Assembly: GCA_017506895.1 (NCBI GenBank)
Contig: JAFWBV010000005.1
Location: 1-64,000, forward strand
DNA: 64,000 bases
From: Candidatus Saccharimonadota bacterium
GTDB lineage: Bacteria; Patescibacteriota; Saccharimonadia; Saccharimonadales; Saccharimonadaceae
Direction of reading: 5' to 3'
Of the stretch, positions 44,581-51,658 are shown piece after piece. Position numbers and translations under genes: made by a program. The notes under the pieces were generated by a model. It was not told the DNA's origin. It did not search any database and saw only the letters and a list, made by a program, of their open reading frames with translations. Position 1 is the first letter of the stretch. Each line of letters opens with the position of its first letter.

Positions 44581-46059
44581 TTACCAGTCTTCAACAAGAG
44601 TAAATTCTTTACCGGCAATCGAAATAATAGATTCGGGCTTGGCGCCTTGCGTCGTAAGTTCGGCACGAATTCCCATTTTTTTCATAATATCTCGCAAGCG
44701 GTTAACGCTGGCATAATTATTTAGATCTGTACGTCGAGCAAATTTTTCGATTTTTTCGCCAGTGACCCTGAAATGGTCTTCGTCTAATTTTTCGACTTGC
44801 CAAGTATCCTTAAGGGCGGCTGGACTGAGAGATATCGTCGGTAGCTCGTTCGAAGAACCCTTTCTCGAGCCGCTTCGCTCGCGCCCGTCGTTACTGGGCT
44901 CGCTCGCTATCTCGCTCCCGTTGTCGCGAACGCTCTCGAAAGGGTTACTTCTCACGAGCTTCGACAGCTCTCTGAGTAGCTCAGTCAAGCCCTGATGGGC
45001 GCTGGATGAAATGGTAAATATCTTGGCGTCTGGATTTTTGGCGAGAACGGATGACATCTGCATCTTGATAATATCTTCATCGACGCCTTCACACTTGGTT
45101 AATGCTACGATTTCGGGTCGGTTAGCAAGATCGGAATACTTCTCAAGCTCATTTCTAATAGTTTGATAGGCTTCGCCGGCGTCGTCATTATAAATGTCAA
45201 TTAGATGTAATAGGACCGCCGTTCGTTCAACATGACGGAGAAAATCATGGCCAAGGCCTTTACCATCAGAGGCTCCCTCAATTAGTCCTGGAATATCCGC
45301 AATGAGTAAATCTTGACCGTCTATAGTCGCTACGCCGAGATTAGGCGTAATAGTAGTAAATGGATAGTCGGCGATTTCGGGTTTTGCGTTTGAGACCACG
45401 GAAAGGAAAGTGGACTTACCAGCGTTTGGAAGGCCGACCAAACCAACATCAGCCATGGATTTTAGTTCTAATTCTGCCGTAAATTCTTCGCCAGGTTCGC
45501 CAACTTCGGCGATGATTGGGGCTTGACGGGTACTGGATTTGAAATGGGCGTTGCCGAAGCCGCCGGAGCCGCCATGGGCGATGATTACTTCGGCGCCGTC
45601 TTCGGTAAGGTCAGCGATTAAGTTCTTCTTCTCGACGGGTCCTGCCGAGACGGCTTCAGCGATTAAGTTCTTCTTCGAATCGCTTCGCTCGCGCCCGTCG
45701 TTACGGGGCTCGCTCACTATCTCGCTCCCGTTGTCGCGAATGTTCTCAGAAGAACTTAATTCGCTGATTCTATACACGACTGTACCGACGGGGACGTCGA
45801 CGATTAGGTCTTTGCCAGAGCGGCCGGCGGAGCGCTGGCCGGAGCCATTTTTGCCGTCTTCGGCTGTAAGTATCGGGGTAAAACGAAAGTCAACCAATGT
45901 GTTAGTGTTGCGGTCGGCACGGAAAATAATGTCGCCACCTTTGCCACCATCGCCACCATCTGGGCCACCTTTAGGAATATAAATCTCATGGCGAAAAGAA
46001 ACGGCACCATCACCACCTTTGCCGGCTTTTAGACTAACTTTCGCAATATCAACAAACAT
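44581..46059 (-). CDS. obgE: GTPase Obg with two in-frame insertions
   Basis: Ribosome-assembly GTPase. The Obg fold is glycine-rich (GGDGAVSFRHE, GGPDGGDGGKGGD), G1 is GLPNAGKST (about 208), G2 TTITPN, G3 DIPG, and the OCT domain ends the protein (FARRTDLNNYASVNRL). Two B-type insertions with a solo A piece lie at residues about 98-150 (within the Obg domain before LIADLTEDG) and about 366-405 (between G domain and OCT). TATAAT lies 6 bases before the ATG. The insertions make it 492 residues against a usual 430. Confidence 0.96.
   Translation of the reverse strand: MFVDIAKVSLKAGKGGDGAVSFRHEIYIPKGGPDGGDGGKGGDIIFRADRNTNTLVDFRFTPILTAEDGKNGSGQRSAGRSGKDLIVDVPVGTVVYRISELSSSENIRDNGSEIVSEPRNDGRERSDSKKNLIAEAVSAGPVEKKNLIADLTEDGAEVIIAHGGSGGFGNAHFKSSTRQAPIIAEVGEPGEEFTAELELKSMADVGLVGLPNAGKSTFLSVVSNAKPEIADYPFTTITPNLGVATIDGQDLLIADIPGLIEGASDGKGLGHDFLRHVERTAVLLHLIDIYNDDAGEAYQTIRNELEKYSDLANRPEIVALTKCEGVDEDIIKMQMSSVLAKNPDAKIFTISSSAHQGLTELLRELSKLVRSNPFESVRDNGSEIASEPSNDGRERSGSRKGSSNELPTISLSPAALKDTWQVEKLDEDHFRVTGEKIEKFARRTDLNNYASVNRLRDIMKKMGIRAELTTQGAKPESIISIAGKEFTLVEDW
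44843..44960 (-). repeat. Type B palindromic element with inverted flanks inside obgE (copy 2)
   Basis: Core GCTTCGCTCGCGCCCGTCG ... GGGCTCGCTCGCTATCTCGC. Flanks AGCTCGTTCGAAGAACCCTTTC (written here in part: AAGAACCCTTTC) and GAAAGGGTTACTTCTCACGAGCT-like sequence (GAAAGGGTTACTT) are inverted copies specific to this place. It encodes VRDNGSEIASEPSNDGRERS, close to copy 1 of the same gene. Confidence 0.9.
45611..45676 (-). repeat. In-frame 45-bp duplication carrying a solo type A end in obgE
   Basis: A 21-bp direct repeat beginning TCAGCGATTAAGTTCTTC occurs at 45611-45631 and 45656-45676, 45 bp apart, giving KKNLIA twice in the protein. Between them is TCGACGGGTCCTGCCGAGAC, the outer arm of type A, encoding SAGPVE. 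It looks like a duplication that captured, or was caused by, an A-type end. Confidence 0.8.
45656..45767 (-). repeat. Type B palindromic element with inverted flanks inside obgE (copy 1)
   Basis: Core CGCTTCGCTCGCGCCCGTCG, then TTACGGGGCTCGCTCACTATC. Flanks AGCGATTAAGTTCTTCT and AGAAGAACTTAATTCGCT are complementary apart from one extra base. The coding-side right flank encodes the conserved NLIAD of Obg, so the other flank is the added inverted copy. Confidence 0.92.
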
Positions 46060-46096
46060 AACAATATTATAACATATTTTTGCGATAAAAAAATAG

Positions 46097-46125
46097 TTGA
46101 CTTTTTAACGTTTATGCTTTATTAT
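46097..46125 (+). promoter_or_regulatory. Promoter of candidate ncRNA
   Basis: TTGACT (46097-46102), 17-bp spacer, TATTAT (46120-46125). It is one of the few sites here with a good -35 hexamer and it has no start codon placed for leaderless translation. Confidence 0.65.
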
Positions 46126-46130
46126 AAATT

Positions 46131-46279
46131 TAAGCTGGTACGCTTCACAGGGGTTCCACTGACTTTAGTGGAGTGTGGAGACTTACATTAAAAACAAAAA
46201 CAGCGGATTAAAACAAACCAATGTGCCCCAAGGGTGGGCGCGTAACAGCGGGGAAGGGCCATCGCAAGGTGGTCTTTTT
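46131..46279 (+). ncRNA. Candidate structured non-coding RNA, about 150 nt
   Basis: The obgE-trmD gap holds a promoter, no convincing ORF, and a set of stems. The 5' hairpin is CTTCACA ... CCACT GACTTT AGTGG ... TGTGGAG; then there is an A-rich single-stranded part, a GC-rich stretch (GTGCCCCAAGGGTGGGCGC), and a terminal hairpin GGCCATC GCAA GGTGGTC followed by TTTTT. The terminator ends just before the trmD -10 box, so trmD is transcribed separately. The piece AAGGGTGGGCGCG is slightly like a T-box core, but the rest does not fit. I do not recognise the class. Confidence 0.55.
46257..46279 (+). terminator. Rho-independent terminator of candidate ncRNA
   Basis: A 7-bp stem with a GCAA tetraloop, followed by TTTTT. 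The stem contains two G-T pairs. Confidence 0.75.
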
Positions 46280-46296
46280 CGTGGTATAATATATCT

Positions 46297-47046
46297 ATGA
46301 TTAAGTTTACGATAGTCACACTCTTTAGAGAGGCAATTGAGCCATATCTTAAGTGTTCAATGATGGAAAAAGCCGTCCGAAAGGGGCTGGCAGAATTTGA
46401 TTTTGTGAATTTGCGCGAATTTGGACTTGGTCCGCATAAATCGGTTGATGACACTCCTTACGGGGGCGGAGATGGGATGCTTCTTAGATGTGAGCCAGTT
46501 TTTGCGGCAATTGAACAAATAAAAGCTTCCGATCCCGATGCGAAAGTAATTATTCCTACCCCCGTAGGTGAAATTTGGAATCAAGCGATTGCTAGAGATT
46601 TTGCATCGCATTCGGGGTCGCGTTCGTCCGGCCCGTCGGCACGGGCGGACGACGCTAATTCTCGCGCTGCCGCGCTCCGAAATACCCCGAATTGCGATAC
46701 AAACATCTCTAGTCATTACATCATTTTATGTCCACACTACGAAGGTTACGACGAAAGAATACTTTCGATTGTGGACTATAAGATTTCACTAGGCAAATAT
46801 GTTTTGACTGGTGGGGAATTACCGGCCCTAATTATTATTGACTCTATTGTGCGGTTAATCCCAGGAGTGCTTGGCGGGGAACAATCGGCCGAAATTGAAT
46901 CTTTTTCCGATGGAGATAATCTAGAATACCCACAATATACTCGTCCAGAAGATTTTAGGGGTATGAAAGTGCCGGAAATTCTATTATCTGGCAACCACGG
47001 CGAAATTGCCAAATGGCGCGAAGAGCACTCTGGCAAATCTGAATAA
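46297..47046 (+). CDS. trmD: tRNA (guanine37-N1)-methyltransferase with in-frame insertion
   Basis: SPOUT methyltransferase making m1G37. MIKFTIVTLF at the N-terminus, DDTPYGGGDGM, CPHYEGYDER in the SAM-binding knot, and YVLTGGELPALIIIDSIVRLIPGVLG are diagnostic. Residues about 97-140 are a C-type insertion (46588-46716) between the conserved QAIARDFA helix and the IILCPHYEG strand. Since the knot starts just after it, the insertion must loop out. TATAAT (46285-46290) lies 6 bases before ATG. Confidence 0.96.
   Translation: MIKFTIVTLFREAIEPYLKCSMMEKAVRKGLAEFDFVNLREFGLGPHKSVDDTPYGGGDGMLLRCEPVFAAIEQIKASDPDAKVIIPTPVGEIWNQAIARDFASHSGSRSSGPSARADDANSRAAALRNTPNCDTNISSHYIILCPHYEGYDERILSIVDYKISLGKYVLTGGELPALIIIDSIVRLIPGVLGGEQSAEIESFSDGDNLEYPQYTRPEDFRGMKVPEILLSGNHGEIAKWREEHSGKSE
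46588..46716 (+). repeat. Type C palindromic element with inverted flanks inside trmD
   Basis: Core GTCCGGCCCGTCGGCACGGG with compensating changes (GTCCG/CGGAC instead of CCGG/CCGG), invariant TCTCGCGCTGCCGCGCTCC. Flanks CTAGAGATTTTGCATCGCA and TGCGATACAAACATCTCTAG are trmD-specific inverted repeats with a few mismatches. Confidence 0.9.
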
Positions 47047-47071
47047 AAAATAGCGCCTAATAAAAGGCGCT
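47044..47071 (-). terminator. Terminator between trmD and small membrane protein gene
   Basis: AGCGCCT/AGGCGCT stem with a 6-base loop. The TTTTTT tract is on the minus strand, so it serves the 47086-47262 gene. Confidence 0.75.
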
Positions 47072-47085
47072 TGGTAAAATGACAG

Positions 47086-47262
47086 TTAGGCAGAAAAGTG
47101 CATAAATGGTAGTGCGACGAGCATCGCCACAAACACGCACAATCCTGCCACAAACAACCCAGGAATTATATCCGCATTGATAAAAAGCGCGAATACAAGC
47201 CCCAGTACAATTATAAACCCCGCTACTAATAATAGTAGCGCGATAATCATCGATATTGTCAT
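47086..47262 (-). CDS. Small hydrophobic membrane protein, unknown
   Basis: A 58-residue protein almost wholly hydrophobic, with two membrane segments (SMIIALLLLVAGFIIVLG and LFVAGLCVFVAMLVAL). The start at 47262 is chosen from AAGGGGG upstream; ATG 47307 would add 15 polar residues before the first segment. Own terminator. Function unknown. Confidence 0.6.
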   Translation of the reverse strand: MTISMIIALLLLVAGFIIVLGLVFALFINADIIPGLFVAGLCVFVAMLVALPFMHFSA

Positions 47263-47370
47263 CTTATTGTCCCCCTTGTTTATAAATGTACAATTATTTG
47301 TCTTCATTATATCACATATCTGTTATTTTGTCAATGTCATACTGCCCTTTCGATGTAGTATAATCTAAAT

Positions 47371-49428
47371 ATGGATTTGAGCGCAGGTGTTGAACAATTA
47401 AAGGGAATTGGGCCTAAAACTGCCGAAAAACTACGAAAATATGGCATTGTTTCGGTGCGCGATTTACTATATAATCTTCCAAAAGATTATGACACTTTTT
47501 CTACCCCTGTTTCTATTTCTGCTATTCGCCCCGGAAAGATTGTAGTTAGGGGCAGAATTGATTCTCTAAAAACTCGCAGGGCGAGACGCCGCAATCTTTC
47601 GGTGACCGAGGGCGTTATTCACGATAATACTGGCGCAATTAAGGTAATTTGGTTTAATCAGAGTTATAGGGTAAAACAGTTTTCCCCTGATAAAGAGTAT
47701 TATTTTACTGGCGATTATCAGTTTAAAAATGGTCGTTATAGCCTAATTTCACCAGCGGCGGCCGAGGTATCCGATGTTGATTTAAAAAGTGGTCTCAGCC
47801 CGATTTACAAGGCTCATGGTTCAATAAAATCTCACGATTTTAAACGTCTAATTCTGCATTCGAAGGACAAATTCGCCCAAATTCCAGATTTACTGCCATC
47901 AGTATCACACGGGACTCGTGCCAAAGCATTGTTTTATACCCACTTTCCAGATTCTATGAAAACCGTGGGTGTAGCGCGGAATTATTTAGCCTATGAAGAG
48001 CTATTTGAGCTGATTTTGGCTTCAAAACTTAATCGTCAAGAAAACAATAAACTAAAAGCTGTACGGATTCCATTTGATAGCTCGAAAATCAAGGATTTTG
48101 TTGCTAGTTTACCGTTCCAACTGACAAATGCTCAGAGAAGAGCAGTGTGGGATATTTTCCAAAATATTAAAAACGATGTGCCGATGAATAGATTACTGCA
48201 GGGCGATGTAGGCTCAGGTAAGACCATGGTGGCCGCCCTAGCGGCCTATGGAGTAGCTCTAGCACACAATCAGACCGCAATACTGGCGCCAACAGCTGTG
48301 CTAGCAGCACAACACTATAATAGTTTTTCGGATATTCTAGGTGCATATGGTATAAAAGTAGGGCTTTTAACCGGAGCAACCAAGCATAAAAAAGAATTAA
48401 AGGAAAAAATTAGGACTGGCGACATCGATGTCGTAATCGGTACTCATGCACTATTAACAGACGACACTACTTTTTCGAACTTATCTCTGGTAGTGATTGA
48501 TGAACAACACAGATTTGGCGTAGAACAGCGTCAAAAACTCATGCTAAAATCTCCGGGTTGGCTGGCGCCACATCTTCTGGCTATGACAGCGACCCCAATT
48601 CCACGCTCTCTACAGCTGACGGTTTTCGGTGATTTGGATGTCTCGATTTTAGACGAGCTACCATCAGGTAGAAAACCGGTAAAAACTCTAGTAATGCCAG
48701 AAACTGACATCAGCGAAAAACTATACCCCAAAATCCAAGAGATTGTTAATTTGCCACCAGATGCAAAAAAGCACGGGGCCAAGGCAAAAGGTCAGCAGAT
48801 TTATTGGATTTGCCGTGCGATAGAAGATGGCGATAAAAGCATTTCAGAGACTATGTCTGTTAAAACACGTGCTACTAAGCTTGCCAATGCTTTTCCTAAA
48901 CTTAAAATCGCAACTCTGCATGGCAAAATGAAGCCTGCTGAAAAAGATGAAATTATGCAGCGCTTTTCGGATGGAGAAATTGATATTTTAGTTTCTACTA
49001 CAGTGGTGGAAGTGGGCGTGGATGTGCCAAATGCCACCCTAATAGTGATAGAAAACGCTGACTCATATGGTCTCGCGCAGCTTCATCAATTGCGTGGCCG
49101 AGTGGGGCGGGGTGTTTCTGACTCTTTTTGCTATCTCTTGACGGCTGGGGACGCGAAGCCGTCGCGTCGCCTACTAGAACTAGAAAAGTCTAGTGACGGT
49201 TTTTATCTTGCTGAAGTGGATTTAAGGATGCGCGGGCCGGGCGAAATCTACGGTGTTTTGCAACATGGGGCACTAGATCTTAGAATCGCGTCATTGTCAG
49301 ATACGAAACTGATTGCACGGGCACAAAAAGATGTAACGGAGTTTTTGCGAGATCCAGATAATTTGATAAAATATAAAGAATTAATGGAAGGTATCTCTAA
49401 ATATCAACAGATAACGACATTAAATTAG
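47371..49428 (+). CDS. recG: ATP-dependent DNA helicase RecG
   Basis: Remodels stalled replication forks and Holliday junctions. N-terminal wedge/OB domain (GIGPKTAEKL, GVIHDNTGAIKVIWFNQ), Walker A LLQGDVGSGKT near residue 279, Walker B VIDEQHRFGV, TATPIPR, and motif VI LHQLRGRVGRG. Its 685 residues are normal. TATAAT (47359-47364) lies 6 bases before ATG. It is followed 7 bp later by rsmD. Confidence 0.95.
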   Translation: MDLSAGVEQLKGIGPKTAEKLRKYGIVSVRDLLYNLPKDYDTFSTPVSISAIRPGKIVVRGRIDSLKTRRARRRNLSVTEGVIHDNTGAIKVIWFNQSYRVKQFSPDKEYYFTGDYQFKNGRYSLISPAAAEVSDVDLKSGLSPIYKAHGSIKSHDFKRLILHSKDKFAQIPDLLPSVSHGTRAKALFYTHFPDSMKTVGVARNYLAYEELFELILASKLNRQENNKLKAVRIPFDSSKIKDFVASLPFQLTNAQRRAVWDIFQNIKNDVPMNRLLQGDVGSGKTMVAALAAYGVALAHNQTAILAPTAVLAAQHYNSFSDILGAYGIKVGLLTGATKHKKELKEKIRTGDIDVVIGTHALLTDDTTFSNLSLVVIDEQHRFGVEQRQKLMLKSPGWLAPHLLAMTATPIPRSLQLTVFGDLDVSILDELPSGRKPVKTLVMPETDISEKLYPKIQEIVNLPPDAKKHGAKAKGQQIYWICRAIEDGDKSISETMSVKTRATKLANAFPKLKIATLHGKMKPAEKDEIMQRFSDGEIDILVSTTVVEVGVDVPNATLIVIENADSYGLAQLHQLRGRVGRGVSDSFCYLLTAGDAKPSRRLLELEKSSDGFYLAEVDLRMRGPGEIYGVLQHGALDLRIASLSDTKLIARAQKDVTEFLRDPDNLIKYKELMEGISKYQQITTLN

Positions 49429-49435
49429 GAGTAAA

Positions 49436-49960
49436 ATGAATAATACCGTAAGAATTACATCAGGGATTTATCGTGGAAGAGTAATATCTACTCCTGGCAA
49501 AAAGACTCATCCGATGGGCGACAGGGAGAGATTAGCGCTTTTTAATATGATTTCTAATTATCTTCCTGGAGCCAGAGTGCTGGACGCCTATGCCGGAAGC
49601 GGGGCATTAGGGATAGAGGCTATCTCTCGCGGAGCAGAAAGAGTGGTTTTTGTCGAAAAATCTCATGATGCTGCTAAGTGTATCTCCAATAATCTTAAGA
49701 CCTTATCTATAGATTCTGGCGAGGTGCTTAATAAAAAAGTAGAAGAGTACGACACAGGTGAGAATTTTAATGTGATTGTAGCTGATCCGCCATATGATGA
49801 ATATGAACCTGATGGAGCCGCACATCTGGCCCAATTCTTGAAAAATAATGGCATTTTTGTGTTGTCCCATCCTGGAGAAGCGCCAAAAATTGATGGGCTA
49901 TCTCTAAAAACCAGCAAAAAATACGCTGGCGCCACAATTTCGGTATATGTCAAGGAGTAG
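49436..49960 (+). CDS. rsmD: 16S rRNA (guanine966-N2)-methyltransferase
   Basis: SAM-dependent rRNA methyltransferase of 174 residues. RITSGIYRGRVISTPG at the N-terminus, the SAM motif VLDAYAGSGALGIEAISRGA, and catalytic ADPPYDEY. TAGGAG precedes the ATG; it lies 7 bp after recG and is probably in the same operon. Confidence 0.92.
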   Translation: MNNTVRITSGIYRGRVISTPGKKTHPMGDRERLALFNMISNYLPGARVLDAYAGSGALGIEAISRGAERVVFVEKSHDAAKCISNNLKTLSIDSGEVLNKKVEEYDTGENFNVIVADPPYDEYEPDGAAHLAQFLKNNGIFVLSHPGEAPKIDGLSLKTSKKYAGATISVYVKE

Positions 49961-50050
49961 GTATTTATTGCATTTTTATTATTTTATGTCATAAAAATAC
50001 TTGCGTTTTTCTGTAAAGTGTGGTATAATTAAAGAATAAGGAGTTTTATT

Positions 50051-50503
50051 ATGTATTATCAAAATGAAGCTGAGAAAAAGGAACGCCGAAAGATTATTGC
50101 CGTAGCAGTAGCTGCCGTAATAATTATTTTGCTTTTGATTGTGGCAATCATTGTGGTTGCTACTAAAAAATCTGCTCGTACTACGACGACCGCCGTTGAA
50201 ACCACTTCGAAAACTCAAGAAGTTGAGAAAAACGATACTAAGGTTTCCGATTCAAAGGCCGAATCAAAGGACAAACAGGGTTCTTCTCAAAATTCCACGA
50301 ATGCTTCTAGCTCTAGTAGCAGTAGTGTAAGTAATTTGAGCACCGAAAAATCTAAGGCTAGTGAAGCTAAAAATACTACCACCGTTGAATCTGGCAAAAA
50401 TATGCCATCAACTGGTCCAGAAGAAGCTTTACCATTTGCTTTGATGGCGGGCGCACTTGTTGCTTATCTTTCATCTGCTGTTTTAGCAAAAAAAGAAGCT
50501 TAA
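50051..50503 (+). CDS. Ser/Thr-rich surface protein with sortase-like MPSTG signal
   Basis: A 150-residue protein: N-terminal membrane segment (about 15-38, IIAVAVAAVIIILLLIVAII), a low-complexity Ser/Thr/Lys linker, then MPSTGPEEALPFALMAGALV and a short basic end KKEA. That order (motif, hydrophobic span, positive tail) matches LPXTG cell-wall sorting signals, with Met for Leu. AAGGAG precedes the ATG and a terminator follows. Function unknown; a sortase would be needed elsewhere in the genome. Confidence 0.68.
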   Translation: MYYQNEAEKKERRKIIAVAVAAVIIILLLIVAIIVVATKKSARTTTTAVETTSKTQEVEKNDTKVSDSKAESKDKQGSSQNSTNASSSSSSSVSNLSTEKSKASEAKNTTTVESGKNMPSTGPEEALPFALMAGALVAYLSSAVLAKKEA

Positions 50504-50519
50504 GGAGTTTTACAAAACT

Positions 50520-50545
50520 GGCGAGCCTTACGACTCGCCTTTTTG
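50520..50545 (+). terminator. Rho-independent terminator
   Basis: GGCGAG/CTCGCC stem followed by TTTTTG, 16 bp after the MPSTG-protein stop. Confidence 0.85.
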
Positions 50546-50572
50546 TTTCATCTGTGTTATAATTAGATTAAT

Positions 50573-50657
50573 GCCCGAGTGGTGAAATTGGTATACACGT
50601 ATGCCTTAGGAGCATATGCCATTTGGTGTGCAGGTTCAAGTCCTGTCTCGGGCACCA
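50573..50657 (+). tRNA. tRNA-Leu (anticodon UAG)
   Basis: Acceptor GCCCGAG pairs with CTCGGGC; D arm region GGTGAAATTGGTATAC; anticodon loop CTTAGGA with TAG; a long variable arm typical of class II tRNA; T arm CAGGTTCAAGTCCTG. ACCA is encoded at the end. TATAAT lies at 50558. Reads CUN leucine codons. Confidence 0.95.
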
Positions 50658-50678
50658 AACAACTTTATTCTTTGATCT

Positions 50679-50703
50679 GGCCACCTGAAGGGTGGATTTT
50701 TTA
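50679..50703 (+). terminator. Terminator after tRNA-Leu
   Basis: CCACC/GGTGG stem with a 5-base loop followed by ATTTTTT. The remaining spacer to 50890 shows only the promoter of the lysozyme gene. Confidence 0.7.
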
Positions 50704-50890
50704 TGGAAAAAATTGTTCTAATTATAATAGTGTCGTTCACATAATGAAAAATAGGTCCACCACAATGATTGTATTGGATCTTGTCCAAAACATTGAAGTG
50801 AGTTTGGTTCTGTTTTGACAAGTCTTGTTATTTTTAATTATCATTGCCTATCCGCTTGCCCTTACTTCTGTTTTTTGTTATAATATTTTT

Positions 50891-51658
50891 ATGAATAGGA
50901 CAGGTTTTATTAGGTTTAAAACCTTACTCTTAAACATAGTTTTACTAGCGATATTAGGTGGCGGTGTTTTTTTGGGCTATACATTGATAAAGGAACGCAA
51001 GTTATTTATCAATGAATGGTTTATTGGCGATGGGCTAAGAGGGGTGGATATTTCTAGTTATCAAGGGAAGGTCGATATGAAAAGTCTCGCCAATCAGGGA
51101 ATCAGATTTGTTTACATGAAGGCGACCGAAGGAAGTAACCACGTGGATGAAACGTTTGACAAAAACTGGACTAATATTACTAAGACCGAAATGAAAGCCG
51201 GGGCGTACCATTTCTTTTCGTTTGAGAGCGGTGGCGAAACACAGGCAGATAATTATATCTCTGCCGTCGGTTCGCTCGATGGACGATTAATACCGGCAGT
51301 GGACGTAGAAATCTATGGCAAGTTTAAAGACAATCCACCCAAAAAAGAGGACGTTACTAAGCAGTTAAAAATCTTTATGGCAGTTCTAGAGGACAAATAT
51401 AAAGTCAAACCGATGATTTACGCCCAAAAAGATGTTTACGATCAATATCTAAGTGGGGGCTTCAGCGAGTACCCGCTGTGGGTGCGTAACGTTTATTTTC
51501 CAGTTTATTTAGAATTCGGCGGAAATTGGACAATTTGGCAGTATAAAGATCGTGGTGAACTAGATGGTTATGACGGTGAAGAAAAATATATAGATTTAAA
51601 TGTTTTAAATCCTGGTAAGAAACTAGACGAACTGATCGTGGACACTCACGACGATTAA
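50891..51658 (+). CDS. GH25 family lysozyme (muramidase), membrane-anchored
   Basis: N-terminal membrane anchor or signal (about 10-32), then a GH25 domain: RGVDISSYQGKVDM with catalytic Asp, FVYMKATEG, GAYHFFSF, IPAVDVEIYG with catalytic Asp/Glu, and TIWQYKDRGELDGYDG to LDLN-like YIDLN. Cleaves the MurNAc-GlcNAc bond. Start 50891 is set by TATAAT 6 bases upstream. In an epibiont it might act on the host wall or in its own wall turnover; the sequence does not say which. Confidence 0.92.
   Translation: MNRTGFIRFKTLLLNIVLLAILGGGVFLGYTLIKERKLFINEWFIGDGLRGVDISSYQGKVDMKSLANQGIRFVYMKATEGSNHVDETFDKNWTNITKTEMKAGAYHFFSFESGGETQADNYISAVGSLDGRLIPAVDVEIYGKFKDNPPKKEDVTKQLKIFMAVLEDKYKVKPMIYAQKDVYDQYLSGGFSEYPLWVRNVYFPVYLEFGGNWTIWQYKDRGELDGYDGEEKYIDLNVLNPGKKLDELIVDTHDD

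Noticed and set aside
45539-45982. Long open frame opposite obgE
   Set aside because: It is created by GC-rich glycine-codon sequence and the palindromes on the opposite strand; obgE explains the region fully.
46131-46279. T-box riboswitch controlling trmD
   Set aside because: Only AAGGGTGGGCGCG resembles the T-box core; there is no specifier stem, the RNA ends in its own terminator, and trmD has a separate -10 box after it. TrmD is also not a usual T-box target.
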